From assembly GCA_014240065.1 (NCBI GenBank), contig JAAZXR010000002.1, positions 1 to 64,000 on the forward strand: a stretch of 64,000 nucleotides of DNA, read 5' to 3'. This document shows, one piece after another, positions 25,319-33,379 of the stretch (the first letter of the stretch is position 1; each line of letters begins with the position of its first letter). The notes beneath the pieces were generated by a model. The model had not been told where the DNA came from, ran no database searches, and saw only the letters and a list, made by a program, of their open reading frames with translations. Made by a program: the position numbers and the translations under genes. Source of the DNA: Myxococcales bacterium. Lineage in GTDB: Bacteria; Myxococcota_A; Polyangia; Nannocystales; Nannocystaceae.

Positions 25319-25581
25319 GCGCGCGGCTCCTCGGACAGATTGGGGCGGCCGCGACGCATTTTCGGCTCGGAGAGGTGTCGATGGCGTCGGAGGTGATGAT
25401 CTCCGTGGTCGACAGCATCCAGGAGTATTTGGCCGCCGACTCCGACGAGGACACAGCCCAGGAGTTCATGCCTGCGCTGCAGATGATCGTCGCTGCGCAA
25501 GAGCGCGGAGACTTCTTGCTCGTCGCGGATGTCCTTGAATACGAGGTGGCAGGCCTCGTGAGGGCGACGAGCGGCACCTAA
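25315..25581 (+). CDS. Small helical protein coupled to the DUF115 gene
   Basis: This is an 88-aa acidic, mostly helical protein with no signal or membrane segment. I do not recognise it. The hydrophobic spacing in ASEVMISVVDSIQEYLAA and LLVADVLEYEVAGLV suggests a two- to four-helix bundle, as in chaperone-like partners. The ATG overlaps the DUF115 stop by 4 nt, which implies equimolar production and possibly a complex. Its last 4 nt overlap the convergent sigma-54-like gene (CTAA shared stop). Confidence 0.72.
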   Translation: MSARLLGQIGAAATHFRLGEVSMASEVMISVVDSIQEYLAADSDEDTAQEFMPALQMIVAAQERGDFLLVADVLEYEVAGLVRATSGT

Positions 25582-26102
25582 GATTCAAAGAGCGCGCAAA
25601 GATCGAGCTCACCTCGGGGCGTTCGGCATCGGGTCTTCCGGCTGACGCGGGCGATGAGCCGCTCCTCGACCCCCGCGTAGAGCGCGACGGCCTCGCTCGA
25701 AAGCTGAGGGAGCGCCGCGGCGGACTCCCTCAGCTCGTCCGTGTGCTCGGTGGCGAGATATCGGCCGATCGCGGTCAAGGCGGCGCCGCGCTTGTCGATC
25801 GCGCTGCGGAGGATCTTGAGCCGCTGACGCGAGGCTTCGAATTCGTCGGGCGTGTCGTCCGCGGCTCGAAGGTGTATCTCCGGGAGGCGCGCGAGGCGGA
25901 ATCCGAGCGCTGATTTCATGGGAAGCAACTCGAAATCGAGCTGTGTTTCGTCGATCCACAGCGGGTCTCCCGGATCAGTGGACGCCTCGGGATCGAGGGC
26001 GCCCGCGAGCGAGGCGAACTCCGAAGATAACAACTCCATGAGTCCACCGCGGTCGTGGGTGAGGACCGAGAGGATCAGCTCAAGTTCGCTCAACGGGGGC
26101 AT
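25578..26102 (-). CDS. Free-standing sigma-54 (RpoN) core-binding-domain fragment
   Basis: This 174-aa protein matches, in order, parts of the RpoN core-binding domain. ELELILSVLTHDRGGLMELL (residues 7-26) resembles the RpoN segment ending GVAARDL. DPLWIDETQLDFELLPM and LARLPEIHL (residues 46-78) resemble the YVIPDVLV...SIPRLQIN strand region. LRSAIDKRGAALTAIGRYLA (residues 98-117) resembles the LIKSLESRNDTLLKVSRCI helices. VEERLIARVSRKTRCRTPRG (145-164) resembles HESTISRVTTQKYLHSPRG, and the protein ends within four residues of ELKYFFS. The N-terminal activator-interacting region, the DNA-binding part and the RpoN box are absent. It cannot act as a normal sigma factor; it could bind RNA polymerase core as a decoy, or be a relic. 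The start at 26102 follows the lipoprotein stop by 19 nt; the frame is open 30 codons further upstream. Confidence 0.68.
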   Translation of the reverse strand: MPPLSELELILSVLTHDRGGLMELLSSEFASLAGALDPEASTDPGDPLWIDETQLDFELLPMKSALGFRLARLPEIHLRAADDTPDEFEASRQRLKILRSAIDKRGAALTAIGRYLATEHTDELRESAAALPQLSSEAVALYAGVEERLIARVSRKTRCRTPRGELDLCALFES

Positions 26103-26121
26103 GGGACGCGGGCAAAGGGCG

Positions 26122-27072
26122 CTAGGGGAGCGACGGGTCGAGAGATACTTGGGAGGCTCGGATGCCTTGGAATTCGATCTCCTCGAAGACACCGGAGGCG
26201 CGGATGGAGGAGGTGAAACGCCTCGCGGTCACGTGTACGGGGAGCGAGGACGGCAAGTTCAGTCCCTCGAGGTCTCGAAGCGGCAAGGTCAGCATCGACC
26301 TATCTTCGATCACACACACGACGCTGAGGTGTCCACCGTCCGAGTCGATAAACTGGATCTCGAACTCCATCGGGTCTGGAGAGGCGCCCTCCCATTGGGC
26401 GTGCAGGGTGTTCTGCTCCTCATCAAGTTCGACCGACAGCGCGATGGCGGGCGGGAAGACGACAGGTTCAAAGATCGCGTTGAGGTCGCTGTCCGACAGC
26501 GCGTCGATATGAATGAGTCCCATGAACGAGCCGTCGGGGGAGGGGGTGCCGACGCTCAGCGACGTCTCTCGCTGCCGATAGGAGACGCCGGCGAATACCG
26601 GGGGAAGGTCAGGGACGAGCACGAGGTCGAACGGGAGCTTATGTTCGTTGGCCTCGAGATAGATATTTCCCACGTCGAGGAGCATGACCTCGGTGGGGGT
26701 GGCGACGAGATCATTGGATGTGAACGGTCGGGTCAGTGAATCGACACGCACGCAGGTCCCCGGGGAGAACCGTTGCGCGGCTCGCTGCGGGATCCCGCTG
26801 AGCATGCGCACGTGCTGCTCGTTGCCGCCGGCGTACTCAACGAAGGTCCCGAGAGAGGCGACGTGCGCGTCGCCTCGGCCCGACGACTCGAGCGCACCCG
26901 TCGGATCGTCGGTCAGCGTCACGGAGACCAGCGCCAAATATTCGGGGGTGGGGGGTTCCACGACCATGTCTGCGTCGCTCCACGCGCCGGGCCGCGGCGC
27001 CTCCTGGCACGACATGACCATCATCGAGAGCATCGCGAATCCGCGCGAAAGCCGTCTACGGCGGGGGAACAT
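26122..27072 (-). CDS. Uncharacterised lipoprotein
   Basis: This is a 316-aa predicted lipoprotein. A positively charged N-terminus (FPRRRRLSRG) and a hydrophobic stretch end in the lipobox VMSC near residue 22. The mature part is rich in beta-type sequence and acidic residues, and ends in DSDGGHLSVVCVIEDRS-like strands that suggest an immunoglobulin-like or fibronectin-like fold. I do not recognise a family. The ATG at 27072 gives a proper signal peptide; an upstream in-frame start at 27132 does not. It is divergent from gatC with 152 nt between. The sigma-54-like gene follows 19 nt downstream and may be cotranscribed. Confidence 0.72.
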   Translation of the reverse strand: MFPRRRRLSRGFAMLSMMVMSCQEAPRPGAWSDADMVVEPPTPEYLALVSVTLTDDPTGALESSGRGDAHVASLGTFVEYAGGNEQHVRMLSGIPQRAAQRFSPGTCVRVDSLTRPFTSNDLVATPTEVMLLDVGNIYLEANEHKLPFDLVLVPDLPPVFAGVSYRQRETSLSVGTPSPDGSFMGLIHIDALSDSDLNAIFEPVVFPPAIALSVELDEEQNTLHAQWEGASPDPMEFEIQFIDSDGGHLSVVCVIEDRSMLTLPLRDLEGLNLPSSLPVHVTARRFTSSIRASGVFEEIEFQGIRASQVSLDPSLP

Positions 27073-27224
27073 GATGCTCTCGTGGTACCGCTTTCGCCCG
27101 TTCTTGTCACCAAAACAGCCGAAAACGCGCAAAAATGGCCCCGCGAGCGCGATGGGGGCGGAAAGCGCGCCGGCCTCGCAGCAGCATGGACCGCGGGCCT
27201 GCCTGGGATTAGAGTCACGACCCG

Positions 27225-27518
27225 ATGGCCACGGTGACCCCTGAAGAAATTCGCGAGCTCGCGACCCTCGCTCGGTTATCTCTCGACGACGGCGAGGTCG
27301 AACAGTTTCGTGCTCAGCTCACGGACATCCTCGGGTATATCGGGACGCTGCGCGAGGTCGACGTGTCCGGTGTGCCGGAGTTCTTGAGCGAGAGACAAGA
27401 AGATTCTTCGTTGCGAGAGGACGCTCCTGGTCCGCAATTTTCGAGTGAGACCGCGCTCTCGAGCGCGCCCAACACACGCGGGCGGCTCGTCGTCGTTCCC
27501 AAGTTCAAGGAAGATTAG
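27225..27518 (+). CDS. gatC: Asp-tRNA(Asn)/Glu-tRNA(Gln) amidotransferase subunit C
   Basis: GatC (97 aa) stabilises the GatAB amidotransferase that converts mischarged Glu-tRNA(Gln) and/or Asp-tRNA(Asn) to the correct amides. The N-terminal ITPEEIRELATLARLSL-type helix (here VTPEEIRELATLARLSLDD) and the central LTDILGYIGTL motif are canonical. It is the first gene of gatC-gatA-gatB, with 6 nt to gatA. Its presence implies that at least one of Gln- or Asn-tRNA is made by the indirect route. Confidence 0.93.
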   Translation: MATVTPEEIRELATLARLSLDDGEVEQFRAQLTDILGYIGTLREVDVSGVPEFLSERQEDSSLREDAPGPQFSSETALSSAPNTRGRLVVVPKFKED

Positions 27519-27524
27519 GCGGAG

Positions 27525-28994
27525 ATGTCTTCGATATTAGACTGGACAGCGCTGGAACTCTCAGCGGCGGTTCGCGCCGGTGACGTCACCGCGGCCGACG
27601 CGACCGACGCTTATCTCCGCCGTATCCAAGCGGTGGAGCCGAAGATTAACGCGTACCTGCGTGTCGCCGAAGATGAGGCGCGCGCGGTCGCCGAGTCGGT
27701 GGACAAGAGGCGTCAGGCGGGCGAGACGTTGGGCCCACTCGCGGGGGTTCCGCTGGCGCTCAAGGACATCTTCATCACGGAGGGGATCGAGACCACCTGC
27801 GGGTCCAAAATTTTGGAGGGGTGGACACCACCCTACGACGGCACTCACGCGAGCCGGCTCCGCGGCGCCGACAGCGTGATGCTGGGCAAGGTCAGCATGG
27901 ACGAATTCGCGATGGGCTCGTCCAACGAGAACAGCCCACACCCACCCGTGCGAAACCCATGGAACACGGACTTTGTCCCCGGCGGATCGTCAGGGGGATC
28001 GGTGGCAGCGGTCGCCGCACGCACCGCGCTTTGTACCTTGGGCACGGACACGGGGGGGTCCATTCGCCAACCGGCGAGTCTGTGCAACGTCGTCGGGCTC
28101 AAGCCGACCTACGGGAGGGTGTCTCGCCACGGCATGATCGCGTTCGCGTCGAGCCTCGACCAAGCCGGACCCGTGACGAGGACGGTGCGGGACGCGGCCC
28201 TCGTGTTGGGGGTGATCGCGGGGCAGGACGAGATGGACGCCACGACCCTCGATGCGCCCGTCGAGGACTATCTCGCCGCCTGCGACGAGGGCGTCGCGGG
28301 GCTCCGTATCGGCGTCCATCGCAACGCGATGGAGCTCGAGGGACTCGATGAGGATGTTCGGGTCGCGTTCACGCGCTCGCTTGAGCAGCTCGAGGAGCTC
28401 GGGGCCACGCTCGTGGACGTTGAACTCCCACACTTCGCTCACGCCGTCGCCACCTACTATATCCTCTGCACCGCGGAGGCCTCGAGTAACCTCGCGCGCT
28501 ACGATGGCGTCCGTTACGGCGCGCGCGTCGAAGAACCGTCGCTGCTGAAGATGTACAAGGCGACGCGCGAGGCGGGGTTCGGCGCGGAGGTCAAGCGGCG
28601 GATCATGTTGGGTACGTTCGTCTTGAGGGCGTCTTCGTACGAGGAGTACTACGGCCGCGCGATGAAGGTGAGGACCCTCATCAAGCGCGACTACGAGGCC
28701 GCGTTCAGCCAGTGCGATCTCATCGCGAGTCCCACGTCGCCGGTGCCGGGATTTCGGATTGGAGAGCGGATCGCTGACCCGCTCTCCATGTACCTGTCCG
28801 ACGTGTTCACGATCGGCGCGAACCTGGCGGGGCTGCCTGGCATCTCCATCCCAGGGGGATTCTCCAGCGCCGCGACGCCGCTGCCCATCGGCCTGCAGCT
28901 CGTGGGGCCGAGGTTGGCCGAGAGTCGCTTGTTCTCGGCAGCGGCGGCCTACGAGGCCCACACCACCTGGCACAGCAGGGTGGCTGAGATCTAG
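27525..28994 (+). CDS. gatA: Asp-tRNA(Asn)/Glu-tRNA(Gln) amidotransferase subunit A
   Basis: GatA is the glutaminase/amidase subunit that releases ammonia from glutamine. The 489-aa protein is of normal length. The amidase catalytic triad is visible as the Lys in PLALKDIFIT, the cis-Ser in the FVPGGSSGGSVAAV region near residue 153, and the nucleophile Ser in TDTGGSIRQPAS near residue 175. The substrate loop NPWNTD follows the SMDEFAMGSS motif typical of GatA as opposed to other amidases. It is translated from ATG at 27525, 6 nt after gatC. Confidence 0.96.
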   Translation: MSSILDWTALELSAAVRAGDVTAADATDAYLRRIQAVEPKINAYLRVAEDEARAVAESVDKRRQAGETLGPLAGVPLALKDIFITEGIETTCGSKILEGWTPPYDGTHASRLRGADSVMLGKVSMDEFAMGSSNENSPHPPVRNPWNTDFVPGGSSGGSVAAVAARTALCTLGTDTGGSIRQPASLCNVVGLKPTYGRVSRHGMIAFASSLDQAGPVTRTVRDAALVLGVIAGQDEMDATTLDAPVEDYLAACDEGVAGLRIGVHRNAMELEGLDEDVRVAFTRSLEQLEELGATLVDVELPHFAHAVATYYILCTAEASSNLARYDGVRYGARVEEPSLLKMYKATREAGFGAEVKRRIMLGTFVLRASSYEEYYGRAMKVRTLIKRDYEAAFSQCDLIASPTSPVPGFRIGERIADPLSMYLSDVFTIGANLAGLPGISIPGGFSSAATPLPIGLQLVGPRLAESRLFSAAAAYEAHTTWHSRVAEI

Positions 28995-29006
28995 AGGAGA
29001 TTTGTG

Positions 29007-30464
29007 ATGCCCATCCAAGATTGGAAACCAGTGATCGGTCTTGAGATCCACTGCCAGCTCAAGACCAAGACCAAAATGTTCACCAGCTGCGGCTACAAGG
29101 CCGGAGAAGATCCGAACACGCAGACCGACGCCTACACCTTGGGGCTGCCCGGGACGTTGCCACGGCCGAATCAGACAGCGATAGAATATGGGCTCCGCCT
29201 CGGACTCGCGCTCGAGTCCGAGCTCCACGAAGAGAGCCGCTTTGCGCGCAAGCACTACTTTTATCCGGACTTGCCCAAGGGCTATCAGATCACGCAGTCC
29301 GATCACCCCTACGCCACGGGAGGCACGGTGCGCTTCCCCGATCCGACAGACCACGGCGAGGCGTTGACGGTGCGGCTCGTTCGCATTCACTTCGAAGAAG
29401 ACGCGGGGAAGAACCTGCACTTGGTGGGGGATGACGTCAGCTTGGTCGACTACAACCGCGCCGGGGCGCCGCTGCTGGAGATCGTCAGTGAGCCCGACCT
29501 TCGCTCGGCGGCCGAGGCGTCCGCGTATATGCGGGAGCTACGAACGGTCATCCGCTACCTCGATATTTCCGACGCCAATATGGAGGAGGGCACCATGCGC
29601 TGCGACGCCAACGTCTCGATTCGACGGGATGATGACGCCCCGTACGGGACCCGGTGCGAGATCAAGAACCTCAACTCGTTCAAGTTTCTTGAGCAGGCGA
29701 TCAACGCGGAGATTCGCCGCCAGGTCGATCTCATCGAGGGCGGGGGCGAGGTCATCCAGTCCACGATGAGCTACGACCCGGGGCGCGACCAAACCAAGGT
29801 CATGCGCACCAAGGAGGAGGCGGCCGACTACCGCTACTTCCCCGAGCCCGACATGCCCCCGCTGGAGATCAGCGAGGCGTGGATTGACAGCGTCCGCGCC
29901 ACGTTGCCCGAGCTCCCGCACGCGCGGCGAGAGCGCTACGGCGCGCTTGGCCTCTCGATTTACGACGCCGGCGTGCTCACGGCGGAGGGCGCCCTCGCCG
30001 ATTTCTTTGACGCGGTGTTGGCGGCCAAGGCGCCCGCCAAGAAGGCGTGCAACTGGGTCACGGTGGAGCTCTTGGGGCGATTGAACGGTGACCAGCGAGG
30101 CATCGAAGACAGCCCGGTGAGCCCCGAACATGTCGCAGAGCTTATCGCGCTCATCGACGGGGGGACGATCTCGGGTCGCTCCGCCAAGGAGGTCTTCGAC
30201 AAGGTGTACGCCGAGTCAACCTCTCCGCAGGCGATCGTGGAGCGCGACGGCTACGCGCAGGTCTCGGACGCGGGGGCGCTCGATGCTGCGATCGACGAAG
30301 TGCTGGCCGCGCATCCTAAGCAGCTCGCCCAATACGCCGGCGGGAAGGTGGCGCTCAAGGGTTTCTTTGTCGGGCAGGTGATGAAGAAGACGCGCGGGCA
30401 GGCGAACCCGCAGATGGTGCAAGAGCTGCTGGCGGCGAAGCTCCCGCAGGTGAGCGAGAGCTAG
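29007..30464 (+). CDS. gatB: Asp-tRNA(Asn)/Glu-tRNA(Gln) amidotransferase subunit B
   Basis: GatB (485 aa) activates the mischarged aminoacyl-tRNA and performs transamidation. It begins with IGLEIHCQLKTKTKMF, contains KHYFYPDLPKGYQITQ near residue 90, DYNRAGAPLLEIVSEPD near residue 150 and RCDANVSIR. A C-terminal helical YqeY-like tail domain follows. The ATG at 29007 has AGGAG 7 nt upstream; an in-frame GTG one codon earlier is less well spaced. It is the third gene of the gatCAB operon; mtnA follows after about 10 nt. Confidence 0.96.
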   Translation: MPIQDWKPVIGLEIHCQLKTKTKMFTSCGYKAGEDPNTQTDAYTLGLPGTLPRPNQTAIEYGLRLGLALESELHEESRFARKHYFYPDLPKGYQITQSDHPYATGGTVRFPDPTDHGEALTVRLVRIHFEEDAGKNLHLVGDDVSLVDYNRAGAPLLEIVSEPDLRSAAEASAYMRELRTVIRYLDISDANMEEGTMRCDANVSIRRDDDAPYGTRCEIKNLNSFKFLEQAINAEIRRQVDLIEGGGEVIQSTMSYDPGRDQTKVMRTKEEAADYRYFPEPDMPPLEISEAWIDSVRATLPELPHARRERYGALGLSIYDAGVLTAEGALADFFDAVLAAKAPAKKACNWVTVELLGRLNGDQRGIEDSPVSPEHVAELIALIDGGTISGRSAKEVFDKVYAESTSPQAIVERDGYAQVSDAGALDAAIDEVLAAHPKQLAQYAGGKVALKGFFVGQVMKKTRGQANPQMVQELLAAKLPQVSES

Positions 30465-30474
30465 GAGAAAATTG

Positions 30475-31524
30475 GTGGGTACGGAGACGCGTGAAGTCAG
30501 GGCGCTCGAACAAGGAGAGGGAGGCCGGGTCCTTCGTCTCCTCGATCAGCGCCGTCTCCCGGGTGAGGAGATTTGGCGTGAGTTGCGGGAGATCGAGCCG
30601 CTCGCGGAGGCCATCGAGACCCTCACCGTGAGGGGGGCGCCCGCCATCGGCTGCGCGGCGGCGGCGGGGCTGGCGGCGGCGAGCTTTGGATTTGCGGCGG
30701 AGCGGGACAAATTTGATGCGCAGGTTCGAGAGGCGCTCGAGCGGCTGGCGCGGACGCGGCCGACCGCCGTGAACTTGTTCGTCGCGCTCGATGAGCTCCG
30801 CGCTGTCCTCGATGGGGCGGAGCCGGCGTGTCCGGTGGAGGAGCTTCAGCGGAGATTTGTGGACGCGGCGCGCGTTCATATCGAGAAAGACGTCGCGATG
30901 AATCGCGCGATGGGTGCCCACGGAGCGGCGCTGTTGCCGACCGGCGGCGTGCTCACACACTGCAACACCGGCGCGCTCGCGACGGGTGGTGTCGGTACCG
31001 CGCTCGGGGTGATTCGAGCGGCCCACGAGCGTGGCACGGCGCTCCGCGTCTTCGTGGATGAGACGCGGCCGCTGCTTCAGGGCGCCCGGCTCACGGCGTG
31101 GGAGCTGATCCAAGAGGGGATCCCCGCCACCTTGATCGCAGACAACATGGCGGGCGCGATGATGGCCCAAGGGAAGATCGCGGCGGCCATCGTTGGGGCT
31201 GACAGGATCACCCGTCGCGGTGACGTGGCCAACAAGATAGGCACCTACAGCGTGGCGGTGCTTTGTCACCATCACAAGATTCCATTCTTTGTTGCGGCGC
31301 CGTGGACGACCGTCGATCTCTCCCTCGAGGACGGCGCGGACATCCCCATCGAGCAGCGCCCGGCCGACGAGGTGCGCGTTCACGGCGGCACGCTGATGAC
31401 GCCGGCCAGTGTCGACGTGGAGAACCCCGCCTTCGATGTCACGCCCGCCGAGCTGATCACGGCGATCATCACGGATCGCGGCGCCGTCGCGCCGCGTCGG
31501 CTGCTCGAGCTGGGATCCACATAG
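30475..31524 (+). CDS. mtnA: S-methyl-5-thioribose-1-phosphate isomerase
   Basis: MtnA isomerises methylthioribose-1-phosphate to methylthioribulose-1-phosphate in methionine salvage. The protein is 349 aa. Family motifs are TVRGAPAIGCAAA near residue 43, RPTAVNLF, LTHCNTGALATGGVGTALG (with the catalytic Cys) near residue 160, DETRPLLQGARLTAWEL and GADRITRRGDVANKIGTY. The start is GTG at 30475 with AGGAG 7 nt upstream. It lies directly behind gatB and is probably cotranscribed; no other salvage gene is next to it. Confidence 0.95.
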   Translation: MGTETREVRALEQGEGGRVLRLLDQRRLPGEEIWRELREIEPLAEAIETLTVRGAPAIGCAAAAGLAAASFGFAAERDKFDAQVREALERLARTRPTAVNLFVALDELRAVLDGAEPACPVEELQRRFVDAARVHIEKDVAMNRAMGAHGAALLPTGGVLTHCNTGALATGGVGTALGVIRAAHERGTALRVFVDETRPLLQGARLTAWELIQEGIPATLIADNMAGAMMAQGKIAAAIVGADRITRRGDVANKIGTYSVAVLCHHHKIPFFVAAPWTTVDLSLEDGADIPIEQRPADEVRVHGGTLMTPASVDVENPAFDVTPAELITAIITDRGAVAPRRLLELGST

Positions 31525-31728
31525 AGCCGCTCGCTCATGGCCTCGCGTCGCATCCCAGGGGCGTCGGGCGAGCGCGATGTTTCTGCCTTTTTGTCCTGCG
31601 GACCGGCTCCCCGCGATGCAGGGGGCGTCGGACGCGGCGTTTGATCGAGTCGCAGCCCTGATACGGGGCGAGCGTGGACCTCCTATTCGGAGTGGACACC
31701 CGCCGGCCCGGGCGGCTAGCATCGGCGC

Positions 31729-32160
31729 ATGCGGACGGTTAACGGCGTGGTTCAATTTGGCTTGTGCGTGCTGCTCGGCGCGACGCTCGCGTGCGGCGAG
31801 GACGACGAAGGTCTTGAGGCTGACAAGCTCGGCGTGGGCGGCGCGTGTGCGCTGGTCGAAGACTGCCCGGTCGTCGAACAGACGAACATGGACGGAGAAA
31901 CTGAGGAGGTCCAGTTGCAGTGCCTCGACTCGTTCAAGGGAGGGTACTGCGGCATCGCCGACTGTGGGGCGGACGCCGACTGTCCCGACGGCGCTCGTTG
32001 TGTCGCGCACACCGACGGGACGAACTATTGCTTTCGCGTCTGCGTAGACAAGTCCGAGTGCAATGCAAACCGGGGCCTTGACGTAGAGGCGAACTGCTCC
32101 GCGAACATTGTCTTCGTCGACAGCGGTGGCGGAAAGGCCTGCGTGCCGCCGGCCGCCTAG
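31729..32160 (+). CDS. Small Cys-rich lipoprotein
   Basis: This is a 143-aa predicted lipoprotein: the signal peptide ends in GATLAC (Cys22). The mature part has about a dozen cysteines in spacing such as GADADCPDGARCVAH and FRVCVDKSEC, resembling the disulfide-rich modules of other lipoproteins in this window. No enzymatic motif is visible. It is preceded by about 200 nt without a gene and is probably monocistronic. Confidence 0.75.
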   Translation: MRTVNGVVQFGLCVLLGATLACGEDDEGLEADKLGVGGACALVEDCPVVEQTNMDGETEEVQLQCLDSFKGGYCGIADCGADADCPDGARCVAHTDGTNYCFRVCVDKSECNANRGLDVEANCSANIVFVDSGGGKACVPPAA

Positions 32161-32259
32161 CCGACGCTCATGGGGAGGACGCAGGGTTGGTGAGGGCGGC
32201 GCGCCCGGGGCGGAGAGCGGCGAGTAAAGGTTGAATGTGAAGTCGAGGATGCTGTCGAG

Positions 32260-33231
32260 GTGAGCCACATACCGAGGCTAGACTTCATCGGGCGCCCGAC
32301 CTCGTATCGGTTCGCGGTGCGGGGCGCGGAGGTTGTCAGCGGACTGCTCGGCGTGGCCAGCCGAACGGTCCGCGGGCAGCGCGTTGAGCTCCTCCGCGAT
32401 CTTCCGTACGTGTCGACGGGTCACCCGCAGCAGCGGCTCGATGTCTTCGTGCCCGAGGCGGCGTCGCGCGGTGTCCGTGGGGCCGTCGTCTACTTTCATG
32501 GCGGCGCGTTTCAGTACTTGTCTCGGCGAACCCACACTCACATCGCGACTCGCTTCGCCCTTGAAGGGCACGTGGTTTTTAACGTGGAGTATCGGCTCGC
32601 TCCCATGAACGCCTATCCAGCGTGCATGGAGGACGCGAGCGCTGCGCTGATGTGGATCGCACGACACGCGGATCGATTTGGAGTTGATCCTCGCCGGCTC
32701 CTCGTCGCAGGGGAATCGGCGGGCGCGAACATCGCTGTGGGTGTGGCCGTCGCAGGGTGCGTGGAGCAGCGTTCGCCGTGGGCGAGACGCCTCTTTGCGG
32801 AGGGTCCACGGCTGCGGGGATGCATCGCCGCGTGCGGCGTTTTTTGTGTCGATGAGCTCGACTGGAGAAACTCAGAGCTCGCGCGCCACCCTAGGGTTCG
32901 GAAGACCTTTCATGGGATGCAGGCACGATACGAGAACCCTTGGAATTATTCCGACCTCTCGGTTTCTCCGGATCGCGGCGTGGTTCGATGTCTTGAGTCC
33001 CCGGCATTGCACGGGCGACAGCTTCCCGAATTATTTGCATTTGCTGGATCTGGTGATCCGGTGGCGGAGGACACGCGAAGAATGGTTGCAGCGTACAGGT
33101 CTCGTGGTGCGCAGGTCATCGCGCGCGTCTATCCTGGCCAGCGCCACGCTTTCCATGTGATTTTTCCGGGATCTGCCTCACGGGATGTTTGGCGTCGCCA
33201 GCTTGCATTTGCTGCGCGCCGCCTCCGCTGA
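32260..33231 (+). CDS. Alpha/beta-hydrolase, HSL-type esterase
   Basis: This 323-aa esterase belongs to the hormone-sensitive-lipase family. The oxyanion motif YFHGGAF is near residue 79, the nucleophile elbow GESAGAN near residue 147, and the acid and histidine appear in SGDPVAEDTR and GQRHAFHV. The region VEYRLAPMNAYPA is typical of this family. No signal peptide is seen. It starts at GTG (32260). The LuxR-type regulator gene starts about 150 nt downstream on the same strand and could be its regulator. The natural ester substrate is unknown. Confidence 0.88.
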   Translation: MSHIPRLDFIGRPTSYRFAVRGAEVVSGLLGVASRTVRGQRVELLRDLPYVSTGHPQQRLDVFVPEAASRGVRGAVVYFHGGAFQYLSRRTHTHIATRFALEGHVVFNVEYRLAPMNAYPACMEDASAALMWIARHADRFGVDPRRLLVAGESAGANIAVGVAVAGCVEQRSPWARRLFAEGPRLRGCIAACGVFCVDELDWRNSELARHPRVRKTFHGMQARYENPWNYSDLSVSPDRGVVRCLESPALHGRQLPELFAFAGSGDPVAEDTRRMVAAYRSRGAQVIARVYPGQRHAFHVIFPGSASRDVWRRQLAFAARRLR

Positions 33232-33379
33232 AGGCGCAGCGACCGCGAGCGCAACCGCCCACTGGGGGCGGGCCGTTGTTCTCGCGCCACAACTTGCTAA
33301 CGTGGCGCTCTATGGTCGTCGGGTTTACGCAGTTTGTGGACGTGTCGGAGGAATCGTGGTGAGAGAGGGTTCTGCGATC

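Noticed and set aside
27990-32268. Long minus-strand frames opposite gatA and mtnA
   Set aside because: They mirror well-conserved genes on the other strand and lack protein-like composition.
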